Shown here piece after piece: positions 44,526 to 53,752 of a stretch of 64,000 nt of DNA (positions are counted from its first letter, which is position 1; the number at the start of each line of letters is the position of its first letter). Made by a program: the position numbers and the translations under genes. The notes beneath the pieces are model-generated. The model was not told where the DNA came from. It searched no databases and saw only the letters and a program-made list of their open reading frames with translations. Location of the stretch: NCBI GenBank assembly GCA_016124255.1, contig WGOB01000063.1, forward strand, positions 1 through 64,000, read 5' to 3'. The DNA is from Alphaproteobacteria bacterium (lineage in GTDB: Bacteria > Pseudomonadota > Alphaproteobacteria > Caulobacterales > Aquidulcibacteraceae).

Positions 44526-45167
44526 CTATTCGACGAGCTTCAGGTTCACCGCCTTCGGCCCCTTGCCCTTGGTGTCGGGCAGGGTCTGGAAGTTGACGCG
44601 CTGGCCTTCCACGAGCGGGGGAAGCCCCGCGCGTTCGACCGCGCTCACATGCACGAAGACATCCGCGCCGCCACCGTCCGGCGTGATGAAGCCGAAGCCG
44701 CGCGCGGCGTTGAAGAACTTCACGGTGCCGTCCTGCGGATCGCCGAGGGGCGCGCGCGGGGGACGGTCGCCAAAGTCGCCGCCGCCGCCGCCGCCGCGGT
44801 ATCCGCCGCCGCCGCCGCCGCGATAGCCGCCGCCGCCGCCGCCGCCGCGGTATCCGCCGCCGCCGCCGCGGTATCCGCCGCCGCCGCCGCCGCGGTATCC
44901 GCCGCCGCCGCCGCCGCGATACCCGCCGCCGCCGCGATCGCCGAAGCCGCCGCCCCGGTCACCGTAGCCGCCGCCGCGATCGCCATAGCCGCCGCCGCGA
45001 TCGGAGAAACCCCCGCCGCCGCCGCCAAAGCCGCCGCCGCCGCCAGCGCCGCCGCCGCCGAAATCCGCGGGCTCCTCTGAGGGCCGGTCACGGCCGCGGC
45101 CTCTGCGCTCTTTCTTTTTTCCGCCGCCGTCGCCGTCGTCGTCGTCGAATTCGTAATCGTCGCTCAT
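44526..45167 (-). CDS. Cold-shock domain protein with N-terminal RGG-rich region
   Basis: A 213-residue RNA-binding protein of unusual layout. Residues 1-35 are acidic then Lys/Arg-rich; residues 37-133 are about three-quarters glycine with ten RGG motifs (four D-R-G-G-G, six Y-R-G-G-G) plus aromatic F/Y spacers. Residues 147-213 form one cold-shock domain with RNP1 RGFGFI (156-161) and RNP2 VFVHVS (170-175). Classical bacterial Csp proteins are 65-75 residues. The Gly-rich tract resembles eukaryotic RGG/FGG disordered regions. A 218-bp spacer upstream may hold a long leader. Confidence 0.93.
   Translation of the reverse strand: MSDDYEFDDDDGDGGGKKKERRGRGRDRPSEEPADFGGGGAGGGGGFGGGGGGFSDRGGGYGDRGGGYGDRGGGFGDRGGGGYRGGGGGGYRGGGGGGYRGGGGGYRGGGGGGGYRGGGGGGYRGGGGGGDFGDRPPRAPLGDPQDGTVKFFNAARGFGFITPDGGGADVFVHVSAVERAGLPPLVEGQRVNFQTLPDTKGKGPKAVNLKLVE
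44770..45060. repeat. Low-complexity GCC/GCG tandem tract inside the cold-shock gene
   Basis: Imperfect direct repeats of CCGCCGCCGCCGCGGTATCC type, encoding the YRGGGGGG units. Unit length varies by one or two codons, so the array probably changes length by slippage. It is coding sequence, not a CRISPR or VNTR outside a gene. Confidence 0.85.
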
Positions 45168-45385
45168 TCCAAACTGTCCTTAACCACCGGGCGTGCGCAC
45201 GCACGCCGACACGCACCATCGGTTGGCGCGATCGACGTCAAGCTTTGCGGATTGTGGGAGAGATTGTTTCTGCCGCACTCTGCGGAACGCCGTACTCTGT
45301 CGGGCCCTTCGCCTGACTTACCTGCGTCGCTTTAGCGCGAGGGACGGAGGCGGGCAAGACCAATCCCTCTATGCCGCACGGAAAA

Positions 45386-46021
45386 TCAGGCCGACGCCGT
45401 CGGCGCGCGCATCCGCTTTTCGCGCTGCGCGACGAGGTAGGAGACGATCACGGCGCCCACAAGCTTGGAGGCGATGCCGGTCAGGATCGTCCCCCAGGCG
45501 AACATGCCCGGCACGACCAGGGAGGCGAGATAGATGAAGACCACCTGGTCGATCGGCGCGGAGAGGGCGCTGGAGAGGAGAATGCGCTGCGACAGCGGCC
45601 GGTTGGAGAAGGTGTAGACGGCCCAATCCGTGGTCTCGCTGATCAGGAAGGCGACGCCGCTGGCGACCACGATCACCACCCAGGAGGTGAGCGTGGAGAG
45701 CAGGAGCCCGACCAGCATCGCGGCCAGGACCCAGTTCTTGATTTCACGCTGGGCGAAATCGCGCACGACCAGGACAAGGCCGGTGACGACCGCAAACGGA
45801 TGAAAGCTGCCGCCGCCGAGTTCGGGGGGGATCGGCGTCGTCGGGATGCCGGCGAAGGCCCAATTGATGAGCGGCATCAGCGCCACATAGATCGCCGTCG
45901 CGGGCAGGCGCGCGACCAGGAAGGCGAGCACGACCGCGGCGCAGATGACGGCCGACAGCGGCAGCACGCCTGCGACTTCGGTCGCCTGCACCCATTCGAT
46001 AAAGCGCGCGATCTGATCCAT
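45386..46021 (-). CDS. VUT family / queuosine-precursor transporter-like membrane protein
   Basis: A 211-residue polytopic protein with about six helices. Segments ASGVAFLISETTDWAVYTFS and LSSALSAPIDQVVFIYLASL match the YhhQ/VUT family, proposed to import queuine precursors (preQ0/preQ1). Its presence fits with gluQ at 26897, which acts on queuosine tRNA. ATG at 46021 chosen; TTG two codons earlier is possible. Preceded by a 218-bp spacer with no other gene. Confidence 0.85.
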   Translation of the reverse strand: MDQIARFIEWVQATEVAGVLPLSAVICAAVVLAFLVARLPATAIYVALMPLINWAFAGIPTTPIPPELGGGSFHPFAVVTGLVLVVRDFAQREIKNWVLAAMLVGLLLSTLTSWVVIVVASGVAFLISETTDWAVYTFSNRPLSQRILLSSALSAPIDQVVFIYLASLVVPGMFAWGTILTGIASKLVGAVIVSYLVAQREKRMRAPTASA

Positions 46022-46076
46022 GCTCAACTCGTCTTACGGCGATGCTGGCGGAAAGGCGCTGGCGCGTCCAGCACGG

Positions 46077-46913
46077 CTAGGCCCCGACCGGGGCTGCGGC
46101 GAGGGCGGCGCCTGCGCCTTGCGCAAGGCGCGCGGGCAAGGCGGGCGAGCAGGCGAGGACCGCGTCACGCAAGGTGTGGGGCGGGTTGATCGCAAGGACG
46201 CTGGAGGCGCGCAACGGGCCGGCGCGTTCGGGGGCGGCGACGGCCAGGTCGATGCGCAGGTTCTCCGCGCGCGAGAGCGCCAGCGTTTCGGCATCGGCGC
46301 GGGCGAGGGCGGCGGCGTCCTTCAGCGGCCGCCACCAGAGGATTTGCGCCTGCGGCGCGCGGCGCAGGAGGGCGCGCACGGCGCCGGCGGCGCGCTCCAG
46401 TTCGTCCGGGGCTTCGTAGGGCGGGTCGATCAGCACCAGGCCGCGCTTTTCGGGGAAGGGAAAGAGTGCGCCAAGCGCTTCCCACGCGTCGCGCTCGTGG
46501 ATTTGGGCGTTGCGCGCGCCGCGGAAGCAACGCCGCAGCGCGGCGGCGTCTTCAGGGCGCCGCTCCACGGCGATGAGACGATCGTCTGCGCGCAGCGCAT
46601 CGGCGATCAGCAGCGGGGAGCCGGGATAGAGCTGCAAAGCAGCGCCGGGATTGTGTGCGCGGACGGCGCCGATCAAGGCGGCGACGAGGGGCGGGGCCTC
46701 GGCCCAATCCCAGAGCCGCGCGGCGCCGTCTTTCCATTCCGGGCTGCGCGCGGCGGCGTCGCCGGCGAGATCGTAGAGGCCGGCGCCGGCGTGCGCGTCA
46801 AGCACAGCGAAGGGCGCGGGCTTGCGGCGCAGGTGCGCCAGCCAGTGGAGGAGCACGGCGTGCTTCAGCACATCAGCGTGGTTTGCCGCGTGGAACGCGT
46901 GGCGATAATTCAT
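46077..46913 (-). CDS. rlmJ: 23S rRNA (adenine2030-N6)-methyltransferase RlmJ
   Basis: SAM-dependent N6-adenine methyltransferase acting on 23S rRNA. The 278-residue protein has the family N-terminus MNYRHAFHAANHADVLKHAV, SAM loop VLDAHAGAGLYDL and the catalytic motif LVLIDPPYEAPDELERA. It is divergent from the VOC gene with only 21 bp between starts, so the two promoters must overlap. Confidence 0.94.
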   Translation of the reverse strand: MNYRHAFHAANHADVLKHAVLLHWLAHLRRKPAPFAVLDAHAGAGLYDLAGDAAARSPEWKDGAARLWDWAEAPPLVAALIGAVRAHNPGAALQLYPGSPLLIADALRADDRLIAVERRPEDAAALRRCFRGARNAQIHERDAWEALGALFPFPEKRGLVLIDPPYEAPDELERAAGAVRALLRRAPQAQILWWRPLKDAAALARADAETLALSRAENLRIDLAVAAPERAGPLRASSVLAINPPHTLRDAVLACSPALPARLAQGAGAALAAAPVGA

Positions 46914-46934
46914 AGTCGGAGAAGGAGAGACGAC

Positions 46935-47318
46935 ATGGCGAAGGTGTTGGGCGTCGGCGGCGTGTTCTACAAGGCGCAGGATCTGGAGGCGCTTCGCGCA
47001 TGGTACCACACCGTGCTGGGCGTCGAATTCCACGATTGGGGCGGGGCCTTGTTCACGCCCGACGCGATGGCGGCGCACCCGGGATCAGGCACGGTGTTCT
47101 CGCCGTTCAAGGCGGAGACCGATTATTTCGCGCCGTCGACCCGGGAGTTCATGATCAATTTCGCCGTCGACGATCTCGACGGCATGCTGGCGCGCTGCAA
47201 GGAACACGGCGTCGAGCCGGTGAAGACGTTTCCCGACGAAGCCAACGGCCGCTTCGCGCACATCATCGATCCGGCGGGCGTGAAAATCGAACTATGGGAG
47301 CCCAAGCCGATGGCTTGA
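46935..47318 (+). CDS. Single-domain VOC protein
   Basis: A 127-residue vicinal-oxygen-chelate protein (MAKVLGVGGVFYKAQDLEAL; INFAVDDLDGMLARCKEHGV; IIDPAGVKIELWEPK). The late Glu in IELWEP is a usual metal ligand. Substrate unknown. GAAGGAGAG upstream sets the ATG. It ends 11 bp before the convergent BLUF gene. Confidence 0.88.
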   Translation: MAKVLGVGGVFYKAQDLEALRAWYHTVLGVEFHDWGGALFTPDAMAAHPGSGTVFSPFKAETDYFAPSTREFMINFAVDDLDGMLARCKEHGVEPVKTFPDEANGRFAHIIDPAGVKIELWEPKPMA

Positions 47319-47329
47319 TCGCCGTCCGT

Positions 47330-47905
47330 TCAGGCGGCGCTGGTTTCCGGCGTCTCGGGCAGCGCGTCGGAATCTTCCTGCGCGCGGCGGCGCGGACGCG
47401 AAACGCGCGGACGCAGGCGATGGACGCTTGCGGCTTCGCGCTCTTCCTCGGTGGGACGCTCAGCTGCGCCGACGGCGATGCGCAGAAAGGCGCGCAACTG
47501 CAGCGCGTCGAGCGGCCACGGCGCCCAGACCTCGTCACGCGAGACGCGGCGCCAGGCGGCTTGCAGCACCTGCGGATCGGAGCATTGGGCAAGGCCCCAT
47601 TGCGGATAGGAATACGAGGCGATCTCGGTCATCTCGACGAGCACCACGTTGCGGTGGCGGCGATCGCGGCTGATCGCCTGGAACAGGAGCGACACCGGCG
47701 TGCGCGGGCCTTCCAGAATCTGAATGAAACACGTGCGATCGGCGATCAGCAGGCCGGTGATGCAGCGCTCCTGATTGCGGAGCGCGGACCGGGCCACGAG
47801 CCGACGCAGCGCTTCATCGCCGCAGCGGGCTTCTCGTTCGCTGAAATAGACCAATCTGTTGAGCACAGGTTTACGCTCGGCCGCCCTATCTGAAGGGGCC
47901 ATCAT
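47330..47905 (-). CDS. BLUF-domain blue-light sensor
   Basis: A 191-residue flavin photoreceptor. Tyr20 (LNRLVYFS), Asn44 (LRNQERCITGLL) and Gln62 (CFIQILEGPR) keep the exact spacing of AppA Tyr21, Asn45 and Gln63. Trp103 in YPQWGLAQC matches AppA Trp104, but the switch methionine is Leu105. After about residue 145 there is an Arg/Glu/Pro tail and no EAL, GGDEF or other effector, so it must act by protein contact. ATG at 47905 or 47902. Confidence 0.9.
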   Translation of the reverse strand: MMAPSDRAAERKPVLNRLVYFSEREARCGDEALRRLVARSALRNQERCITGLLIADRTCFIQILEGPRTPVSLLFQAISRDRRHRNVVLVEMTEIASYSYPQWGLAQCSDPQVLQAAWRRVSRDEVWAPWPLDALQLRAFLRIAVGAAERPTEEEREAASVHRLRPRVSRPRRRAQEDSDALPETPETSAA

Positions 47906-47979
47906 GATGAGCTGAGCTTAATGTTCGATTGGCGTGAAACCGGATTTTTGATCCGGATGCGGATTTTTTGAGGCGATTG

Positions 47980-48255
47980 ATGACTGAGGTTAAGGACGCG
48001 AAAGACAAAAGCCGGTTCGAGCTCGACGAGGGCGGCGGCGTCAGCTTCGCCGATTATGCGCGCGGCCGCGGCGAGATCGCGATCCTCCACGTGGAGACCC
48101 CGCCGGCGCTGCGCGGCCAGGGGATCGCGGCGCGGCTGATGGACGGGATCGTGACGATCGCCCGCGCCGAGGGAGCCCAAATACGGCCGATCTGCCCCTA
48201 CGCGGTCGCGTATTTGAAGCGGCGGCGCGACGTGGGGGATGTGGTCGCGGGCTAG
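47980..48255 (+). CDS. GNAT-fold N-acetyltransferase-like protein
   Basis: A 91-residue compact GNAT of the YjdJ type: GGGVSFADYARGRGEIAILH, then the acetyl-CoA loop TPPALRGQGIAARLMDGIVT and ICPYAVAYLKRR. Substrate unknown. A 6-bp inverted repeat CCGGAT / ATCCGG at 47940-47956 lies between it and the divergent BLUF gene. It is followed by a convergent membrane-protein gene three bases away. Confidence 0.85.
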   Translation: MTEVKDAKDKSRFELDEGGGVSFADYARGRGEIAILHVETPPALRGQGIAARLMDGIVTIARAEGAQIRPICPYAVAYLKRRRDVGDVVAG

Positions 48256-48258
48256 AGA

Positions 48259-48648
48259 TTATCGATCGCGGAGCGCGAGGACGCCCAGCGCCGCCAGCGC
48301 AGCATGGAAAGCGACCGCGACCGGGAGGATGAAGCTCAGCTGAAAAATCGCGGCGGCGCCGGCGAACAGCGTCGCGACCGCGGCGATCGCCATGGCGGCG
48401 GGCGCCGGCGCGACCGGGCGGGCGAGGCGCCACCACACGAGGCCGGCCGCGGCCAGCGCGATCAGCGCCTTGAGCGCGGCCAGGCCGCGGAGGAGGCGCG
48501 CGAGATCGGGATCGGCGGCGAGGCGGGGCGCCGGATCGCCGGCCATGAAGGTCGCGGCCGCAGCGACGGCGCAGGCGATGACGAGGGCGCCGCGGCGCAG
48601 CGCGATCACGCCGGGCGCGGCGTACGGACGGGCGAGCGCGAGGGTCAT
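48259..48648 (-). CDS. Small membrane protein, unknown function
   Basis: A 129-residue, alanine-rich protein with about four transmembrane helices (ALVIACAVAAAATFMAG; ALKALIALAAAGLVWW; AMAIAAVATLFAGAAAIF; ILPVAVAFHAALAALGVL). I recognise no family. It is convergent with the GNAT gene. A family A repeat begins 12 bp upstream of its start. Confidence 0.65.
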   Translation of the reverse strand: MTLALARPYAAPGVIALRRGALVIACAVAAAATFMAGDPAPRLAADPDLARLLRGLAALKALIALAAAGLVWWRLARPVAPAPAAMAIAAVATLFAGAAAIFQLSFILPVAVAFHAALAALGVLALRDR

Positions 48649-48660
48649 GAGGGTTCTTGT

Positions 48661-48762
48661 AGCGCGCCGGGACCGTGACGGCGAGCGGGGCTGTTGCGGC
48701 GCGCGACGGGCCGGCGCCGGCCGTGTGTGTGGATGCTGGCGGGAATCGCTCCGTGATCCAGG
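48661..48762. repeat. Family A hairpin repeat, full-length copy
   Basis: AGCGCGCCGGGACCGTGACGG, GGCGCGC about 33 bases later, GCCGGCGCCGGCCG and the conserved right end GGGAATCGCTCCGTGATCCA. About 102 bp. It shares right-end sequence with 49450-49545 and 55742-56037. Confidence 0.8.
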
Positions 48763-48852
48763 TTGGGGGGCGGCAATGGCGCGTTAGGCGTGCGGAAGGG
48801 CGTCGCAGAGCGGGCTTCGCGACGGGGGAAGGCGCGGCACGTTGGCGGGCGG

Positions 48853-49383
48853 CTAGGAGGAGTCCGGCGTCGCGGTTGCAGGGGTCGGTTGCGCGGGGAG
48901 GCGCTGCGCCGGCGGACGGGCGATGACGATCCGTATACGGATCAAATGGCGGCGCAGGCGGCGGACGAGGCGGCGGGCGAAGGCGTCGGCGTCGTCGAGG
49001 ACGGCGCGCAGGCGTTCGATCTGAAAACGCAGATCGGTTCGTGCGGATCGCTTCAACCCGGCGCGGGCGAAGCGGCGGTGCGCCGGCGCGCGCGCGATCT
49101 GGAAGCGCTGACCGGGCGGGAGGGCGTGCGGGCGCGTCCTGCGCGGCCGGCGGCGCGGGAGGACGAGGCGATCGAGCGCGCGGGCGAGGATGAAGAGGCG
49201 CACCTCCTGCGTCGCGGCGCGAAGCGATTTGCGGAGGCTGGCGCGGATGTCGCGCGCGAGCGGGGCGTCGGGCGGGAGATGGTCGATAAGCCAGAGCGCG
49301 ACGGTGAGGAGCCAATGGCGCAACGCGCGCTCGGCCGCCTGGCGGTGCGGCGTGAAGAGCGTGGGGAGGCGGAGGCGGTGCAT
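48853..49383 (-). CDS. Arg-rich hypothetical protein, 176 aa
   Basis: Open frame with a plausible protein-like first half (MHRLRLPTLFTPHRQAAERA, then RHWLLTVALWLIDHLPPDA and a helical RASLRKSLRAATQEVRLFIL) and a more arginine-rich second half ending in Pro/Ala/Thr. No family recognised. It lies between two family A repeats. It may be real but could be a GC-rich chance frame, at least in its second half. Confidence 0.5.
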   Translation of the reverse strand: MHRLRLPTLFTPHRQAAERALRHWLLTVALWLIDHLPPDAPLARDIRASLRKSLRAATQEVRLFILARALDRLVLPRRRPRRTRPHALPPGQRFQIARAPAHRRFARAGLKRSARTDLRFQIERLRAVLDDADAFARRLVRRLRRHLIRIRIVIARPPAQRLPAQPTPATATPDSS

Positions 49384-49449
49384 CGGTGCGCGCTAGTGTA
49401 GGCGCGGACGCGGGGTGTGGGATTGGGGTGGGGTTATCCGCTTTTTTCT

Positions 49450-49545
49450 TGCGCGCCGGCGCCGTGACGGCGACCCCATCGTCGCGGCGCGCGATGGCCG
49501 TCGCCGGCCGTGTGGGTGGATGCGGGAATCGCCCCGCGATCCATG
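49450..49545. repeat. Family A hairpin repeat, full-length copy
   Basis: TGCGCGCCGGCGCCGTGACGG, GGCGCGCGATGGCCGTCGCC and GGGAATCGCCCCGCGATCCA. It follows CTTTTTTC and is 20 bp from a family B repeat, making 49384-49685 a 302-bp gene-free stretch built almost entirely of two repeat types. Confidence 0.85.
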
Positions 49546-49564
49546 TGGCGTTTTCCCTGATCTT

Positions 49565-49669
49565 CGTCATTCCGGACGCGCGGAGCGCGATCCGGAACCC
49601 AGGGGGTCACAGGGCTGCACGTTTGCCCCTGGGTTCCGGGTTCGGCCTCCGGCCGCCCCGGAATGACGG
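49565..49669. repeat. Interspersed palindromic repeat, family B copy 3
   Basis: Bounded by CGTCATTCCGG and CCGGAATGACG, with CCCAGGG and CCCTGGGTTCCGGGTTCGG inside. Nearly identical to the copy at 1285-1398. It ends 17 bp beyond the stop of the PLD-like gene and may terminate its transcript. Confidence 0.88.
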
Positions 49670-49685
49670 GCAGGGAATCGACTGG

Positions 49686-50389
49686 TTACCTGTGGACCGT
49701 CGCCTTCGCCCACAGCGCCTCATACTGCTGCAGGGTGGCGGATAGGACATCGACAATTTCCACAATCCCAGTTGGTGCCTTCGTTGCGCCGTCCTTGAAG
49801 GAAGCGCCCGACTGAAAGCCAACTGTCTTGTCGATGAAGAGGTATCGGTCATGAAAACCCGGCGCTTCTCGGACTTCAACGGTTGCGGAATGTTGTCGGA
49901 CGAAGAGGTCGACTGCGGGAAGAAGTTGCGGGAGGTACTTGTTGGTGAGGAGGCGAATGCGTGTCCCAGCTTTGACTTGCGTTAGATAACGCTCGACGAA
50001 TTCCGCGTTGAGGTAGGGGTCGATAAAGAACACCTCCTGCGTCGCCAGCGCAATTCTCCCGCGAAGCTCGGAGAAGTATTGGAAGACCGACCCAGCTGGG
50101 ATCGCAACGCTGACGGAGTCAGACTGCAAGAGTGCGGCATGGCGAGCTTCATGCAACACGTTGCGAATTTTCCGCAGCGAGACATCGTCCGGCTCGTACA
50201 CGTAGTCCTCGTCGAAACGCGAAAGCAGCGTCTCGACGAGATTTCCCTTCATGAGATTCCACGCTGTAACGACGGCGATCGCCTTTCCCCTCCAAGCGCC
50301 GACTCCGTCTGCATCGTTTTTCAGCTCGTCTGCTGAGGGAATTGTGCGCAAGAGATCATCGATCCCCGCCAAGAGAATCTCCGGTTTGA

Positions 50390-50393
<4 letters not shown>
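49686..50393 (-). CDS. Phospholipase-D-like domain protein coupled to uvrB
   Basis: A 235-residue protein. The middle region (about 110-210) looks PLD-like: [34 protein letters not shown], then [10 protein letters not shown], where H-x-R stands in place of the usual H-x-K, and [18 protein letters not shown]. Only one such motif is present. The N-terminal 100 residues are helical. GC content is lower than the flanks, suggesting transfer. It overlaps the uvrB stop by four bases (ATGA), so it would be translated with uvrB. Confidence 0.75.
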
Positions 50394-52705
<2,312 letters not shown>

Positions 52706-52903
52706 GACCGGAAGATAAGGCGCGGGGCGGGGAGCCGATAGCCCGGCGCGTCAGGCTGCTGACATGGCGGGCGCTTGATTTCCCCGCCGCCGCGCCCAGA
52801 TCAAGCGCGATCCGGGCCCCTCTGGCGGCGGCGCAGGCGCGCCTCGCGATGTCGGATCGCGTCATCCACCAGGCGCGGTTCCGCGCGGGCTTGCGAGAGG
52901 GTC

Positions 52904-53677
52904 ATGCCGCTTCAGCTGATTCGCGACAGACGCACGCTGATCAAGGCGCTCGCCGCGGGCGCGCTCTTTGCGCCGGTCGCCGCGTGCTCGGAGAACCCGG
53001 CCACGGGGCGGCGCCAATTCGTGATCGTGTCGGACGAGGCGCTCGCCGGGATGGCGGCGCAGACGTGGGCTGAGATCCAGCGCAGCACGCCCGTTTCAGA
53101 CGACGCCGCGCTGCAGGCGCGGCTGCGTCGCGTCGGCGCGCGCGTAGCGGAACGATCGGGATTGACGGGGCTCGACTGGGAGTTCGTGGCGTTCGACAGC
53201 GCCGACATCAATGCGTTCGTGCTGCCCGGCGGCAAGGTCGGATTCTTCCGTGGGCTGATCGATTTCGCGCAGGACGACGGCGAAATCGCCGCGGTGATGG
53301 GCCACGAGATCGGGCACGTGGCGGCGCGGCACGCCGCTGAGCGCGTGAGCCAGCAGCTTGCGGTGCAAGCAGGCGTGCAGGCGGCGGCGATGGCGCTGTC
53401 GGAGAATCTCGGCGAGTTCGCAGACGACGCCGCGGCGGCGCTGGGCGCGGGGCTCACCTATGGGGTGATCCTGCCCTATTCGCGGCGCCACGAGCTTGAG
53501 GCGGACCGGCTGGGCGTGGGCTACATGGAGGCCGCGAGCTATGCGCCTGTCCATGCGCTGGCGTTCTGGAGGCGGATGATCGCGGACTCGGAGGCGCGGG
53601 CGCAGCCGCTGGCGTGGCTCTCCACCCACCCCGCGCCGGACGATCGCCTCGAGGCGCTGGAAGCGCTGGCCGGCTAG
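52904..53677 (+). CDS. M48 family metallopeptidase lipoprotein
   Basis: Periplasmic zinc protease of 257 residues. The signal peptide ends APVAAC (lipobox). The zinc site is GHEIGHVAARHAAE (HExxH) with the third ligand in RRHELEADRLGVGYM. It resembles the BepA/LoiP group that clears misfolded outer-membrane proteins; that role is inferred. ATG at 52904 follows GAGAGG. It is 75 bp upstream of an S9 peptidase gene in the same direction. Confidence 0.92.
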   Translation: MPLQLIRDRRTLIKALAAGALFAPVAACSENPATGRRQFVIVSDEALAGMAAQTWAEIQRSTPVSDDAALQARLRRVGARVAERSGLTGLDWEFVAFDSADINAFVLPGGKVGFFRGLIDFAQDDGEIAAVMGHEIGHVAARHAAERVSQQLAVQAGVQAAAMALSENLGEFADDAAAALGAGLTYGVILPYSRRHELEADRLGVGYMEAASYAPVHALAFWRRMIADSEARAQPLAWLSTHPAPDDRLEALEALAG

Positions 53678-53752
53678 GGCGCGCAGTTTGTCTCGCCGCG
53701 CTTGGCGGGGCGGGTTTCCTGCTGCACAAAAGGTGCAAACGGGGAGACGAGT

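Noticed and set aside
44770-45060. Direct repeats resembling a CRISPR or VNTR
   Set aside because: The repeats are in-frame codons for Gly, Tyr and Arg in the cold-shock protein, have no unique spacers and no cas genes nearby.
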